Of a stretch of DNA of 64,000 bases, positions 47,170 through 54,817 are shown piece by piece (positions within the stretch are counted from its first letter, which is position 1; the number at the start of each line of letters is the position of its first letter). Under the pieces are notes generated by a model, which saw only the letters and a list, made by a program, of their open reading frames with translations, had not been told where the DNA came from and did not search any database. The stretch is from Bacteroidota bacterium (GTDB taxonomy: Bacteria; Bacteroidota; Bacteroidia; Chitinophagales; Chitinophagaceae), in the NCBI GenBank assembly GCA_018267725.1, contig JAFDXY010000009.1, forward strand, positions 248,001 to 312,000, written 5' to 3'. The position numbers and the translations under genes are program-made.

Positions 47170-47948
47170 TGGCAAAAGAACATTTTATATTATTAAGTTT
47201 TGATGTGGAAGAATTTGATATGCCTTTAGAATACAATCAGGTTATTAATTTATCTGAGCAATTAAAAGTTGGTAACGATGGAATGCAAAAAATTTTACCA
47301 GTAATTAATTCGCAAAACACACCATGTACTTTATTTACTACTGCAACTTATGCCATTCATTTCCCACAACAAATTAAAGAATTATCTAATAACCATGAAA
47401 TAGCTTCACATACTTTTTATCATTCCAATTTTAGCAACGAGCATTTGTTGGAATCAAAATTAAAATTAGAAGAAATAACCGGAAAACCCATTACAGGCTT
47501 GCGTATGCCAAGAATGAGAAAAGTAGATATGAGTGAAGTAAAAGAAGCCGGATATAAATACGATTCTTCAATTAATCCAACATGGTTGCCCGGCAGATAC
47601 AATAATTTGCATTTACCACGAACTTTTTATAAAGATGAAGAAATGCTTCGTTTACCTGCATCGGTTAGCCCGCAACGTATTCCATTATTTTGGTTATCAT
47701 TTAAAAATTTTCCTTACCTGTTTTTTAAAAAATTGATTTTGCAAACTTTAAAAAAAGATGGCTATGTATGCTTGTATTTTCATCCTTGGGAGTTTACAGA
47801 TATAGAGCAATACAAATTACCTGCTTATACAAAAAAAGGAAGTAAACAAATATTGCTAAATAAATTAATTCGTTTAATATCCGATTTAAAAAATGAAGGA
47901 GAATTTATTACCATCCAAAATTATATAACAAAAAAAGCCCTGCTATAG
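47169..47948 (+). CDS. Polysaccharide deacetylase family protein
   Basis: 259 residues without a signal peptide. The NodB-type metal site reads SFDVEEFDMP (Asp-Val-Glu-Glu near residue 11 in place of Asp-Asp) and HTFYHSNF (His-x3-His); RMPRMRK and YDSSINPTWLPG follow, and a late YFHPWEFTD supplies the final His. This matches the branch acting on sugars during exopolysaccharide or lipid-linked glycan synthesis (DUF3473-like relatives). Its ATG overlaps the previous stop by 1 bp. The 3' end of the gene overlaps a hairpin that serves as terminator. Confidence 0.85.
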   Translation: MAKEHFILLSFDVEEFDMPLEYNQVINLSEQLKVGNDGMQKILPVINSQNTPCTLFTTATYAIHFPQQIKELSNNHEIASHTFYHSNFSNEHLLESKLKLEEITGKPITGLRMPRMRKVDMSEVKEAGYKYDSSINPTWLPGRYNNLHLPRTFYKDEEMLRLPASVSPQRIPLFWLSFKNFPYLFFKKLILQTLKKDGYVCLYFHPWEFTDIEQYKLPAYTKKGSKQILLNKLIRLISDLKNEGEFITIQNYITKKALL

Positions 47949-47960
47949 CAAGGCTTTTCA
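47931..47960. terminator. Bidirectional terminator overlapping the deacetylase 3' end
   Basis: AAAAAAGCCcTGC / GCAaGGCTTTT stem with a TATA loop and one C-A mismatch. The TAG stop codon at 47946-47948 lies within it. On the minus strand it carries a run of seven T, fitting termination of the gene at 48002. Confidence 0.75.
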
Positions 47961-48001
47961 GTAAACCAACTGAATGCAAAATATGAGAACCAAAGTTTAA
48001 A

Positions 48002-48457
48002 TTATTTTATAAATTCAGATACGTTACCGCTTTCTGTTATTTCTAATACTATGTTTTCTGTACTATTATTTTTCAAACTAATATAATAATTAGTGCTACC
48101 ATCTGCACGCACCAATTCAATACATTCATCTAATACATACGGAGGGAAAGGGTATTTTGTAGTAATTGTTCTAATAGCACTTTCCGGCAATTTATTAAAA
48201 GCAATAGCTTTACTTGTAGCCAATAAATCTCCATCAACTGTGTAAAAGGCTTCTGTTTTTTGATTATCTAAAACAAAAGATGCTTTAACAAAATTTTTAT
48301 CAACTTTCCAAGTTACATTTTGTGCAGTTGAAAAATCTGATTGAAAACTGTTTAGTACTCTGTTAGAAACTATTTCTGAAATAATTTCTGCCGGTTTTGC
48401 AAAAGCACTTCCGGTAACTGCTACTGCAATAAGAATTGCGAAGATTAACTTTTTCAT
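48002..48457 (-). CDS. Small secreted protein, possibly PepSY-like
   Basis: 151 residues with a Sec signal peptide (MKKLIFAILIAVAVTGSAFA). The mature part contains VLNSFQSDFSTAQNVTWKVDKNFVKASFVLDN and AFYTVDGDLLATSKAIAF, a pattern common in small Bacteroidota periplasmic proteins with tandem PepSY-like or BLIP-like folds. I see no catalytic motif. A good promoter lies about 70 bp upstream, with a palindrome overlapping its -7 box. Confidence 0.75.
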   Translation of the reverse strand: MKKLIFAILIAVAVTGSAFAKPAEIISEIVSNRVLNSFQSDFSTAQNVTWKVDKNFVKASFVLDNQKTEAFYTVDGDLLATSKAIAFNKLPESAIRTITTKYPFPPYVLDECIELVRADGSTNYYISLKNNSTENIVLEITESGNVSEFIK

Positions 48458-48527
48458 TTTTTTTGTTTTTTAAGTTTAAATAAAATATTATGGTTTGTTT
48501 TTGTTGTCTTTTTTTGAATTGACAAGT

Positions 48528-48558
48528 CAAAAGTAAAATCACATACACTCCTAACGAA
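48528..48558 (-). promoter_or_regulatory. Promoter of the small secreted protein gene
   Basis: On the minus strand TTCG-N19-TACTTTTG: an exact -7 box (48528-48535) and a 3-of-4 match to the -33 TTTG (48555-48558) at the standard 19-bp spacing. A leader of about 65 nt would precede the ATG. Confidence 0.6.
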
Positions 48559-48648
48559 ACACATTATGATTAGTTACAGCCTTATTATTTGTTTTATGAT
48601 GAACGGTTTTAATACGGTACTAAACAAGTAGTGAAATTTGCATGAAAC

Positions 48649-48663
48649 GCTTTACTGTAAAGC
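48649..48663. promoter_or_regulatory. Operator-like 15-bp palindrome
   Basis: GCTTTAC and GTAAAGC are perfect inverted copies separated by one base. There is no flanking T run, so it is not terminator-like. It lies 130 bp before the ACP phosphodiesterase ATG. Confidence 0.4.
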
Positions 48664-48792
48664 ATTTGATAAAAAATCTTAACTAATTACAAAATTGTGA
48701 TGACAATAATGTTAAGTTTCTTTAACAAGTATGAGTGGCGGCTTGTCGGTGAATAAAATAGGTACAATTATTAGTTTTTATATCTTAACAGC

Positions 48793-49392
48793 ATGAATTA
48801 TTTGGCACACGCATACCTTTCTTTTAATAATAAACACTTGTTGTTAGGCAATATGTGTAGCGATTTTATTAAAGGAAAAAAGAAACTCGATTATTCATTA
48901 GCTATACAACAAGGAATTGTTTTACACCGAGCAATTGATGAGTTTACCGATACACATTCATCAACCGCCGAAGCAAAAGTTTTTTTTAAACCTTTTGTTG
49001 GTTTATATGCCGGAGCTTTTGTAGATGTTGTTTACGATCATTTTCTTGCAACAGATAAAAATGAATTTATTAATAATGAAGCTTTAAAAAATTTTACTAC
49101 AAATACTTATAATATATTACAAGAAAATATTTATGAGTTACCCGAAAAATTTCAAACAATATTCCCATATATGCAAAAACAAAATTGGTTATACAATTAC
49201 CAATTTAATTGGGGTATAGAAAAAAGTTTTGAAGGTTTGGTACGCAGAGCAAAATATTTATCATCTTGGAAGGAAGCTTTCTCGTCCTTCCAAAACAATT
49301 ACACTGCATTACAAAATTGTTATACAAATTTTTTCCCTGAAATAAAATATTTTGCCAATCAAAAAATACAAGAACTGCTAAACAAAAAATAG
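48793..49392 (+). CDS. acpH: ACP phosphodiesterase (AcpH/DUF479 family)
   Basis: 199 residues starting MNYLAHAYLSFNN, the usual family opening. Conserved stretches are LLGNMCSDFIKG, QQGIVLHRAIDEFTDTH and VDVVYDHFLATD, whose Asp/His residues form an HD-like metal site. AcpH removes 4'-phosphopantetheine from holo-ACP. It is cytoplasmic. It probably heads a two-gene unit with the DUF2911 gene 28 bp downstream, though no link between them is known. Confidence 0.88.
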   Translation: MNYLAHAYLSFNNKHLLLGNMCSDFIKGKKKLDYSLAIQQGIVLHRAIDEFTDTHSSTAEAKVFFKPFVGLYAGAFVDVVYDHFLATDKNEFINNEALKNFTTNTYNILQENIYELPEKFQTIFPYMQKQNWLYNYQFNWGIEKSFEGLVRRAKYLSSWKEAFSSFQNNYTALQNCYTNFFPEIKYFANQKIQELLNKK

Positions 49393-49420
49393 CATTATTA
49401 TATTTGCTAAAAATAACAGT

Positions 49421-49993
49421 ATGAAAAAATTATTATTGCTTGCTTTTTCTTTGGTAATAGTTTGTTTAGTTAATGCTCAACAAAAACCAACCGATTTAGA
49501 TAAAAGCCCTATGGATATAAGTTATTGGCCGGCTAACTATCCTATTTTAAAATTAAATGGAAAAGTAAAAGATGCACCTATTGCAAGAATTATATACAGT
49601 CGCCCTCAAAAAAATAATCGCTTAATATTTGATGGAATTATAAAGTATAACGAAATGTGGCGTTTAGGTGCCAATGAAGCAACAGAAATAGAGTTTTTTA
49701 AAAATGTAAAAATTGGAAATAAACTAATTACCAAAGGCAGATACACTTTATACTGCATACCTAATACAGATAAATGGACAATTATTGTAAGCAACGATAA
49801 TTATAGTTGGGGAAATTATTCTTACGATATAAAAAAAGATGTAACACGTACCGATGCAAAAGTTGAAAAAAATTCAGATACCGTAGAAAATTTTACTATT
49901 TATTTTAACGAAACAAAAACCGGAGCAAATCTTATTATGCTTTGGGACGATGTAAAAGCAACACTACCCATTACTTTGGCTACAACCAAATAA
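49421..49993 (+). CDS. DUF2911 secreted protein
   Basis: 190 residues with a Sec signal peptide (MKKLLLLAFSLVIVCLVNAQ). The DUF2911 core is clear: DAPIARIIYSRPQKNNRLIFDG, YNEMWRLGANEATEIEFFKNVKIG, GRYTLYCIPNTDKWTIIVS and WGNYSYDIKKDVTR. The family is widespread in Bacteroidota, predicted periplasmic and of unknown function. A strong terminator follows, isolating it from the TetR-paaE operon. Confidence 0.88.
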   Translation: MKKLLLLAFSLVIVCLVNAQQKPTDLDKSPMDISYWPANYPILKLNGKVKDAPIARIIYSRPQKNNRLIFDGIIKYNEMWRLGANEATEIEFFKNVKIGNKLITKGRYTLYCIPNTDKWTIIVSNDNYSWGNYSYDIKKDVTRTDAKVEKNSDTVENFTIYFNETKTGANLIMLWDDVKATLPITLATTK

Positions 49994-50012
49994 TAATTTA
50001 AAAAATATTTCT

Positions 50013-50047
50013 AAAAGCCCTGAACAATTTCGGGGCTTTTATATTTT
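50013..50047 (+). terminator. Terminator of the acpH-DUF2911 unit
   Basis: AAAAGCCCTGAA pairs with TTTCGGGGCTTTT (one T-G wobble, 3-nt loop) and is followed by a T-rich tail. Confidence 0.85.
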
Positions 50048-50059
50048 ACAAAATAAACA

Positions 50060-50090
50060 TTTGCCACTAACAATTGTTAGCATATTTTTG
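50060..50090 (+). promoter_or_regulatory. Promoter of tetR-paaE with an embedded operator
   Basis: TTTG (50060-50063), exactly 19 bp, then TATTTTTG (50083-50090): a perfect Bacteroidota promoter. The spacer holds the 14-bp perfect palindrome CTAACAATTGTTAG at 50067-50080. The regulator's ATG follows only 4 bp after the -7 box, so the message would be leaderless or nearly so. The placement implies autorepression by the encoded TetR protein. Confidence 0.75.
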
Positions 50091-50094
50091 AAGC

Positions 50095-50685
50095 ATGGGA
50101 AGAATAAAAACAAGTGATACTACCAGCCGCCGAGAAATAATAATACAAAAAGCAGCTACACTTTTTAAAGAAAAAGGTTTTAAAGCTGCAAGCATGCGAG
50201 AGTTGGCAGATATTGTTGGTGTAGAAGCTGCAAGTCTTTACAATCATATTAAAAATAAAAATGAATTATTAAATATTATTTGTTTTGATGTAGCCAACCG
50301 TTACATGCAAATGATTGCAGAAATTGAAACAGAAAAAAATTCATCTTTAGAAAAAATAGAAAAACTATTACGCTTTCATATAACCGGAATGGTAAAACAT
50401 TTTGATGAAGTTTATGTAAGCGATAGAGAATGGAAACATTTAGAAGAACCATATTTAGCTAACCTGCAAGCACAACGCAGAGCTTACCGCAAACGCATTG
50501 CAGCCATTATAGATGATGGTATTAAAAAGAAAGAAATAAAAAAAATTGATGCATCTACAGCTGTATTAATTATGCTTCATGCAGTTAGTGGTATTGAAAG
50601 TTGGCACAGAAGCAAAGCAAAAATTAACGGAAAAGAATTAGAAGAAAACATGGTAAGCATTTTAGTAAGCGGATTAAAAAAATAA
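50095..50685 (+). CDS. TetR-family regulator of the paa cluster (PaaR-like)
   Basis: 196 residues. The N-terminal DNA-binding domain (about 10-60) reads REIIIQKAATLFKEKGFKAASMRELADIVGVEAASLYNHIKNKNELL, a textbook TetR helix-turn-helix; the C-terminal region is a helical ligand-binding domain ending EENMVSILVSGLKK. It is cotranscribed with paaE (14-bp gap). By analogy with Thermus PaaR the ligand could be phenylacetyl-CoA, but that is inference. A perfect palindrome lies in its own promoter and a one-mismatch copy upstream of paaA, making it the probable repressor of both operons. Confidence 0.85.
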   Translation: MGRIKTSDTTSRREIIIQKAATLFKEKGFKAASMRELADIVGVEAASLYNHIKNKNELLNIICFDVANRYMQMIAEIETEKNSSLEKIEKLLRFHITGMVKHFDEVYVSDREWKHLEEPYLANLQAQRRAYRKRIAAIIDDGIKKKEIKKIDASTAVLIMLHAVSGIESWHRSKAKINGKELEENMVSILVSGLKK

Positions 50686-50699
50686 TTATTACCACTTTT

Positions 50700-51770
50700 A
50701 TGTCTTTACATTTTGAAAAATTAATTATTAAAGAAATAAAAACCGAAACGGCCGATTGTGTTTCTATTGCATTTAATATTCCTACACAGTTAAAAGAAAA
50801 ATTCAATTACACACAAGGTCAAAATATTGCAGTAAGAATTTTTATTAATAATGAAGAAGTAAGGCGTTCATACTCTTTATGTTCATCTCCTTTAGAAAAT
50901 GATTTTCGAATTGCCGTTAAAAAAGTAGATGATGGTTTATTTTCAACTTATGCCAACACACAATTAAAAGCAGGAGATACATTAGAAGTAATGCCCGCCG
51001 TAGGAAAATTCTTCACACCACTTCAATCATCTAATAAAAAAAATTATGTAGCATTTGCAGCAGGCAGTGGCATTACACCTATTCTCTCTATTATTAAAAC
51101 AACTTTACAAACAGAGCCCGAAAGCAATTTTACTTTAGTATATGGAAACAAAAATGTTGCTTCCATAATTTTTAAAGAAACTATTGAAGCATTAAAAAAT
51201 AAGTATATAAGCAGGTTTAATGTTGTTTATATTTTAAGTAAAGAAAGAACCGAAAGCGAATTAAATTTTGGAAGAATTGATACGCAGAAATGCGAAGTAC
51301 TTTTTAAAAAATTAATTGCAATTAATGCCCATGAATTTTTTATTTGTGGCCCCGAAGCAATGATTTTTTCTGTAAAAGAATTTTTAGAAAAGAAAGGAGT
51401 TGAAAAAAATAAAATTCATTTCGAGTTGTTTAATACTTCAAATACAACTGCACCAGCAAAACATATTACTGTAAATACTAATACGCCTGCATCAAACATT
51501 ACAATTAAAGTTGATGGCAGAAGTTTTGATTTTAAAATACCATTTAATACTGCAACTATTTTAGATGCTGCTTTACAACAAAGTGCCGATTTGCCTTATG
51601 CATGTAAAGGCGGTATGTGCTGCACTTGCAAAGCAAAACTTTTAGAAGGCAAAGTAAATATGAATGTTTGTTATGGTTTAGAAGAAGAAGAAATAAAACA
51701 AGGTTATATTCTTACATGTCAATCTCATCCAACAACAGATAAAGTTGTTGTTGATTATGATATTAAATAA
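50700..51770 (+). CDS. paaE: Phenylacetyl-CoA epoxidase reductase subunit PaaE
   Basis: 356 residues. An FNR-type reductase with FAD-binding RRSYSLCSSP (55-64) and NAD(P)-binding GSGITP (122-127), followed by a C-terminal plant-type 2Fe-2S ferredoxin domain with Cys302, Cys307, Cys310 and Cys340. PaaE passes electrons from NADPH to the PaaABC diiron oxygenase that epoxidises the ring of phenylacetyl-CoA. Here it is split from paaABCD: it follows the TetR gene and lies 3 kb before paaA, with three unrelated genes between. Confidence 0.92.
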   Translation: MSLHFEKLIIKEIKTETADCVSIAFNIPTQLKEKFNYTQGQNIAVRIFINNEEVRRSYSLCSSPLENDFRIAVKKVDDGLFSTYANTQLKAGDTLEVMPAVGKFFTPLQSSNKKNYVAFAAGSGITPILSIIKTTLQTEPESNFTLVYGNKNVASIIFKETIEALKNKYISRFNVVYILSKERTESELNFGRIDTQKCEVLFKKLIAINAHEFFICGPEAMIFSVKEFLEKKGVEKNKIHFELFNTSNTTAPAKHITVNTNTPASNITIKVDGRSFDFKIPFNTATILDAALQQSADLPYACKGGMCCTCKAKLLEGKVNMNVCYGLEEEEIKQGYILTCQSHPTTDKVVVDYDIK

Positions 51771-51776
51771 AATGTA

Positions 51777-53153
51777 TTAATACTCTCTATATCCTTTTCC
51801 ATCACAAGAAGGGCAATCAACAGGCACTTCTTTATATGATGATGAATTATAAGCAGCATAAACTCTTTTTAAAATAGTACCTGTACCTGCACAAAATGCA
51901 CAAGCTACTTTTGTTGTAACTTTTGGTGGCAAAGGCGGAGGTGTTTTTGATGTTGATGGAGACTGACCACCTCCATTTGATTGCGTAGTATAAGGCTTAC
52001 CTTCCCATTCGGCAATTGTTCTATCAACCAAACCTGTATAAGATGCATCTAACAGTTTTACTTTCTCCATATCACGTTTAGCTGTTATTAAAGCACCATC
52101 TTTTTTATAAGCTCTGGCTCTGTTTAAATATGCATCGGGTACATTGGGGTATAACCGAATTGCTTCACTTAAACAAGCAATTGCCTTTTTTAAATTCATT
52201 TCTTTTTTACTGCCATAACCATAAGTGTAGTTATAACCATCATCTAACAATATTCTGTATTGTTGAGAAGTGCCCGACAATGTTTTTACAGAATAATCAG
52301 AGGCAATACTTGCTGTTTCAAATCCGCCTGTTTTTTCTAAAAGAATAGCTCGTTTGGTATAACAGTTTGCAGCCTTAGCCCAATCAGCATTTATTTCTAT
52401 TGCTTTTGAATAATCGGCAATAGCCAATGCACATTTATTTATAGTTTCATAACATGCAGCCCGCATTACCAAAATTTGTATTTGGTTATAATCGTTTTTA
52501 TCTGTTATAGAAATTTTTAATGCATCTGTATAATCATTTATTGCATTAGCATAATCTTTTCTTTCATCATATATTTTTGCTCTGCTTATAAAAACATCGG
52601 TAGTCTTAAAGTTTAATACAATGGCTTTACTTAAATCAATAAATGCAGAATCTGTTTTATTTATTGAAGGTGTTAAATAAAGTTTGCCTCTTTTATAATA
52701 AAACACAGAATCGTTTGAGTTTAGCGTTATTGCTTTGGTAAGATCATTTATTGCTAATTGATGTTTTGCAATCATTGTATATAATACAGAGCGTGTGCTA
52801 TAAAGTAAAGGTGCTTTAGAATGATTAGTAATTAATTTACCGAAAGATTGTATTTCTGTTTCTACAAATTTTATCCCTTCATCTTCTTTTGCATTTCTGA
52901 GTTTGTATTGATATGTTAATATTAATCTATTATACAAATTTCTTTCATCAGGTTTTGCATTAATTGCTTTTTTAAAAAGTGTAATGGCTTTATCAAATTC
53001 ATAATTCTGAAAAGCAGTTTGTGCATTTGCAAAATCTTCTTGCCAAGTAGTTTTTACAGCAGGAGTTGTTTTATTGGGTTGAGCAAAAGAAACAATATTA
53101 AAAAAAAGAATTATGAAAATAAAACAGGTTTGAATGAAATAACGTTTTTTCAT
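51777..53153 (-). CDS. TPR-repeat protein with C-terminal CxxC zinc-finger pairs
   Basis: About 458 residues from the ATG at 53153, which gives a proper signal peptide (MKKRYFIQTCFIFIILFFNIVSFAQ); an in-frame upstream start at 53186 would put 11 extra residues before it. The central region (about 45-370) is a run of tetratricopeptide repeats. The C-terminus has two CxxCxGxG-like knuckles, CAFCAGTGT and CPSCDGKGY, as in DnaJ zinc fingers, after a Gly/Ser/Pro linker (GGGQSPSTSKTPPPLPPK). It is probably a periplasmic scaffold. Convergent with paaE (6-bp gap) and cotranscribed with the upstream outer-membrane-like gene. Confidence 0.82.
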   Translation of the reverse strand: MKKRYFIQTCFIFIILFFNIVSFAQPNKTTPAVKTTWQEDFANAQTAFQNYEFDKAITLFKKAINAKPDERNLYNRLILTYQYKLRNAKEDEGIKFVETEIQSFGKLITNHSKAPLLYSTRSVLYTMIAKHQLAINDLTKAITLNSNDSVFYYKRGKLYLTPSINKTDSAFIDLSKAIVLNFKTTDVFISRAKIYDERKDYANAINDYTDALKISITDKNDYNQIQILVMRAACYETINKCALAIADYSKAIEINADWAKAANCYTKRAILLEKTGGFETASIASDYSVKTLSGTSQQYRILLDDGYNYTYGYGSKKEMNLKKAIACLSEAIRLYPNVPDAYLNRARAYKKDGALITAKRDMEKVKLLDASYTGLVDRTIAEWEGKPYTTQSNGGGQSPSTSKTPPPLPPKVTTKVACAFCAGTGTILKRVYAAYNSSSYKEVPVDCPSCDGKGYREY

Positions 53154-53185
53154 ACAATTTATATTATTGCTTAAAGTTAAGCTCA

Positions 53186-53884
53186 TTATTTTGAAGCAAG
53201 TGTAAATGCCAGTTTTACACCAAGTGCATTATTGTTTGAAGTTTTTTCGTTATTATAATTTTTTAATACATTATCTGAAGCATCGTAAAAATTATGTTTA
53301 GTAATGGCAACATCATAAAAAGGAATAAGTTTTACTGCTGTAAAAAAATTTCCTTTTGTAGGTATATTAAATATAACTTGAAATCTTCCTTTTAAAAAGT
53401 AACTACGAAACATGTTCTCGTTATCTGAAGCTTTAAACCTTCCAGATATTGCAGGTGTTGTAGAAGCAACATCTAACTTAACTTCATTTGAAGTAAGCAT
53501 AAATAAACAACCAAACAATAAGTTTTTTGATAATGAAAAGTTAGGCCCTATTCTAACATTAAATGTTGTTAAATTCATTTTCGCAGCAGTTGTTCCTGCT
53601 CCGTTAGCTTTTCCAGAAGAAAAAGATTTTGAATAATCTGCACCAAGTTCAAAGCCATTAAGTAATAAGCTTACACCAATACCATATTGCATTGGCGATG
53701 CAGTAAGCATTCCCGCTACACCCAAACTATCAGAAACAGTATTAATATAGTTTTCAAAATTTGTACTGCTTTGTTTAAAACTAAGTAACTCTATATTTAA
53801 TCCGTTTTTTGCTTTTTCATTTTTTTGTGCAAATGAGTTTAATCCTAATACTATTAAAATAACAAAGGCTATATATTTTTTCAT
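53186..53884 (-). CDS. Predicted outer-membrane beta-barrel protein
   Basis: A 232-residue exported protein (signal peptide MKKYIAFVILIVLGLNSFAQ). The mature part shows alternating beta strands with Gly/Asn turns (YGIGVSLLLNGFELGADYSKSF, FNVRIGPNFSLSKNLLFGCLFML) and ends ALGVKLAFTLASK, consistent with a small outer-membrane barrel. I do not recognise a named family. The TPR gene follows after 32 bp, so the two are probably cotranscribed. Its promoter region, shared with the divergent lipoprotein gene, has two ATACTC-type dyads. Confidence 0.7.
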   Translation of the reverse strand: MKKYIAFVILIVLGLNSFAQKNEKAKNGLNIELLSFKQSSTNFENYINTVSDSLGVAGMLTASPMQYGIGVSLLLNGFELGADYSKSFSSGKANGAGTTAAKMNLTTFNVRIGPNFSLSKNLLFGCLFMLTSNEVKLDVASTTPAISGRFKASDNENMFRSYFLKGRFQVIFNIPTKGNFFTAVKLIPFYDVAITKHNFYDASDNVLKNYNNEKTSNNNALGVKLAFTLASK

Positions 53885-53927
53885 AACAAGGTTTAGGCAA
53901 AAATATTTTTGTGGGAAGCATAAAGCA

Positions 53928-53981
53928 ATACTCTAAAAAGAGTAATTCTTTCATTATAATAAAATACTCAATATAGAGTAT
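53928..53981. promoter_or_regulatory. Two tandem ATACTC-N6-GAGTAT dyads in a divergent promoter
   Basis: Dyad 1 is ATACTC-taaaaa-GAGTAA (53928-53945) and dyad 2 is ATACTC-aatata-GAGTAT (53964-53981), 36 bp centre to centre. They lie between the divergent barrel gene (start 53884) and lipoprotein gene (start 54030), and look like a double operator for one dimeric regulator. Confidence 0.55.
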
Positions 53982-54029
53982 ATGTATAGTTTAATTGAAA
54001 TGCTATTTTGCTTTTCTAAAAATTTCTTC

Positions 54030-54707
54030 ATGAAAAAAATAACCTTACCCTTAGTAGCATTACTAATTTTAGCTGCATGCGATAATAAACCTTCGCAAGA
54101 AAAAACAGAAAATACTAAACCCGATTCTACACAAAATGCAACAGCTATTACTAACCCCAACGTTACCGAATGGATGAGTTGGGAAGCCGGTGTAGATGTT
54201 GCAGCCGTAACAGATACAAGTTTTAAAACACCCAATGTTATTGTACACGTTGCACGCATGGTAAACACTCCTGTTGGTAATGCAGCAAGTGGTATGATAT
54301 TATACCAACCCGATGCTAAACAACAACCTGTTGCAATGGGTTTTGTTAGTACCAATAAAACAGTAGGTGCTTATTTTGGTCCGAAAATTTTTGCAGGTAC
54401 ACCATTTGAGAAAGCTCCGGTTTTAGATGCAACCATTACTATAAAACAAGATAATAAAACAGCCACTGCCAAAGTAGTTACAGGCGGGCATGTTTTTGAA
54501 GTTGAAATGACTGATTTAGGAAAACCATACTTAATAGATAGAAAACCATCTGCAATGCCACCCTTTTACCAACAAGGTGTAGAAATGAATGCAGGAACAG
54601 TTAAATTAAAAGTAGATGGTAAAGAAGTAAAATTAATATTACCACCCAAAGGTATTAGCGGCGGCCCTGCTGCAGTTGTATCTCCCAACGGTGTTTATGC
54701 AAGATAG
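54030..54707 (+). CDS. Hypothetical lipoprotein
   Basis: About 225 residues starting at the ATG at 54030, chosen because it gives a lipoprotein signal with lipobox LAAC (MKKITLPLVALLILAACDNK); in-frame upstream starts at 53982 and 54000 would bury it. The mature domain (TEWMSWEAGVDVAAVTD ... VSTNKTVGAYFGPK ... GGHVFEVEM) is unfamiliar to me. It is anchored in a membrane, facing the periplasm. It lies between the two halves of the paa cluster and has its own terminator, so it is probably not part of that pathway. Confidence 0.75.
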   Translation: MKKITLPLVALLILAACDNKPSQEKTENTKPDSTQNATAITNPNVTEWMSWEAGVDVAAVTDTSFKTPNVIVHVARMVNTPVGNAASGMILYQPDAKQQPVAMGFVSTNKTVGAYFGPKIFAGTPFEKAPVLDATITIKQDNKTATAKVVTGGHVFEVEMTDLGKPYLIDRKPSAMPPFYQQGVEMNAGTVKLKVDGKEVKLILPPKGISGGPAAVVSPNGVYAR

Positions 54708-54727
54708 TTTTTAGTTTTAGCGTTAAA

Positions 54728-54760
54728 TAAAGCTCCATTTATTGGGGCTTTTCTTTTTTC
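54728..54760 (+). terminator. Terminator between the lipoprotein gene and paaA
   Basis: AAAGCTCC (54729-54736) pairs with GGGGCTTT (54744-54751) with one wobble, followed by a T-rich tail. It separates the lipoprotein gene from the paa operon. Confidence 0.75.
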
Positions 54761-54774
54761 CTAACAGTTGTTAG
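54761..54774. promoter_or_regulatory. Operator upstream of paaA
   Basis: CTAACAGTTGTTAG is a palindrome with one central mismatch and matches the tetR-promoter site (CTAACAATTGTTAG) at 13 of 14 positions. A -7-like TAATTTAG follows at 54793-54800, so the site overlaps the expected -33 region of the paaA promoter. Confidence 0.65.
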
Positions 54775-54817
54775 TTTTGTTGTTAAAACATTTAATTTAG
54801 CATCAAAATAATTTTAA

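Larger units (their letters stand above)
48458..48792. other. 335-bp divergent intergenic region
   Basis: No gene is visible. It contains the promoter of the minus-strand secreted-protein gene (48528-48558), the palindrome TTGACAAGTCAA overlapping it (48519-48530), and a stronger 7-bp inverted repeat GCTTTAC-t-GTAAAGC (48649-48663). A CTTAAC ... GTTAAG pair lies near 48679-48717. The palindromes look like operators rather than terminators. Confidence 0.6.
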
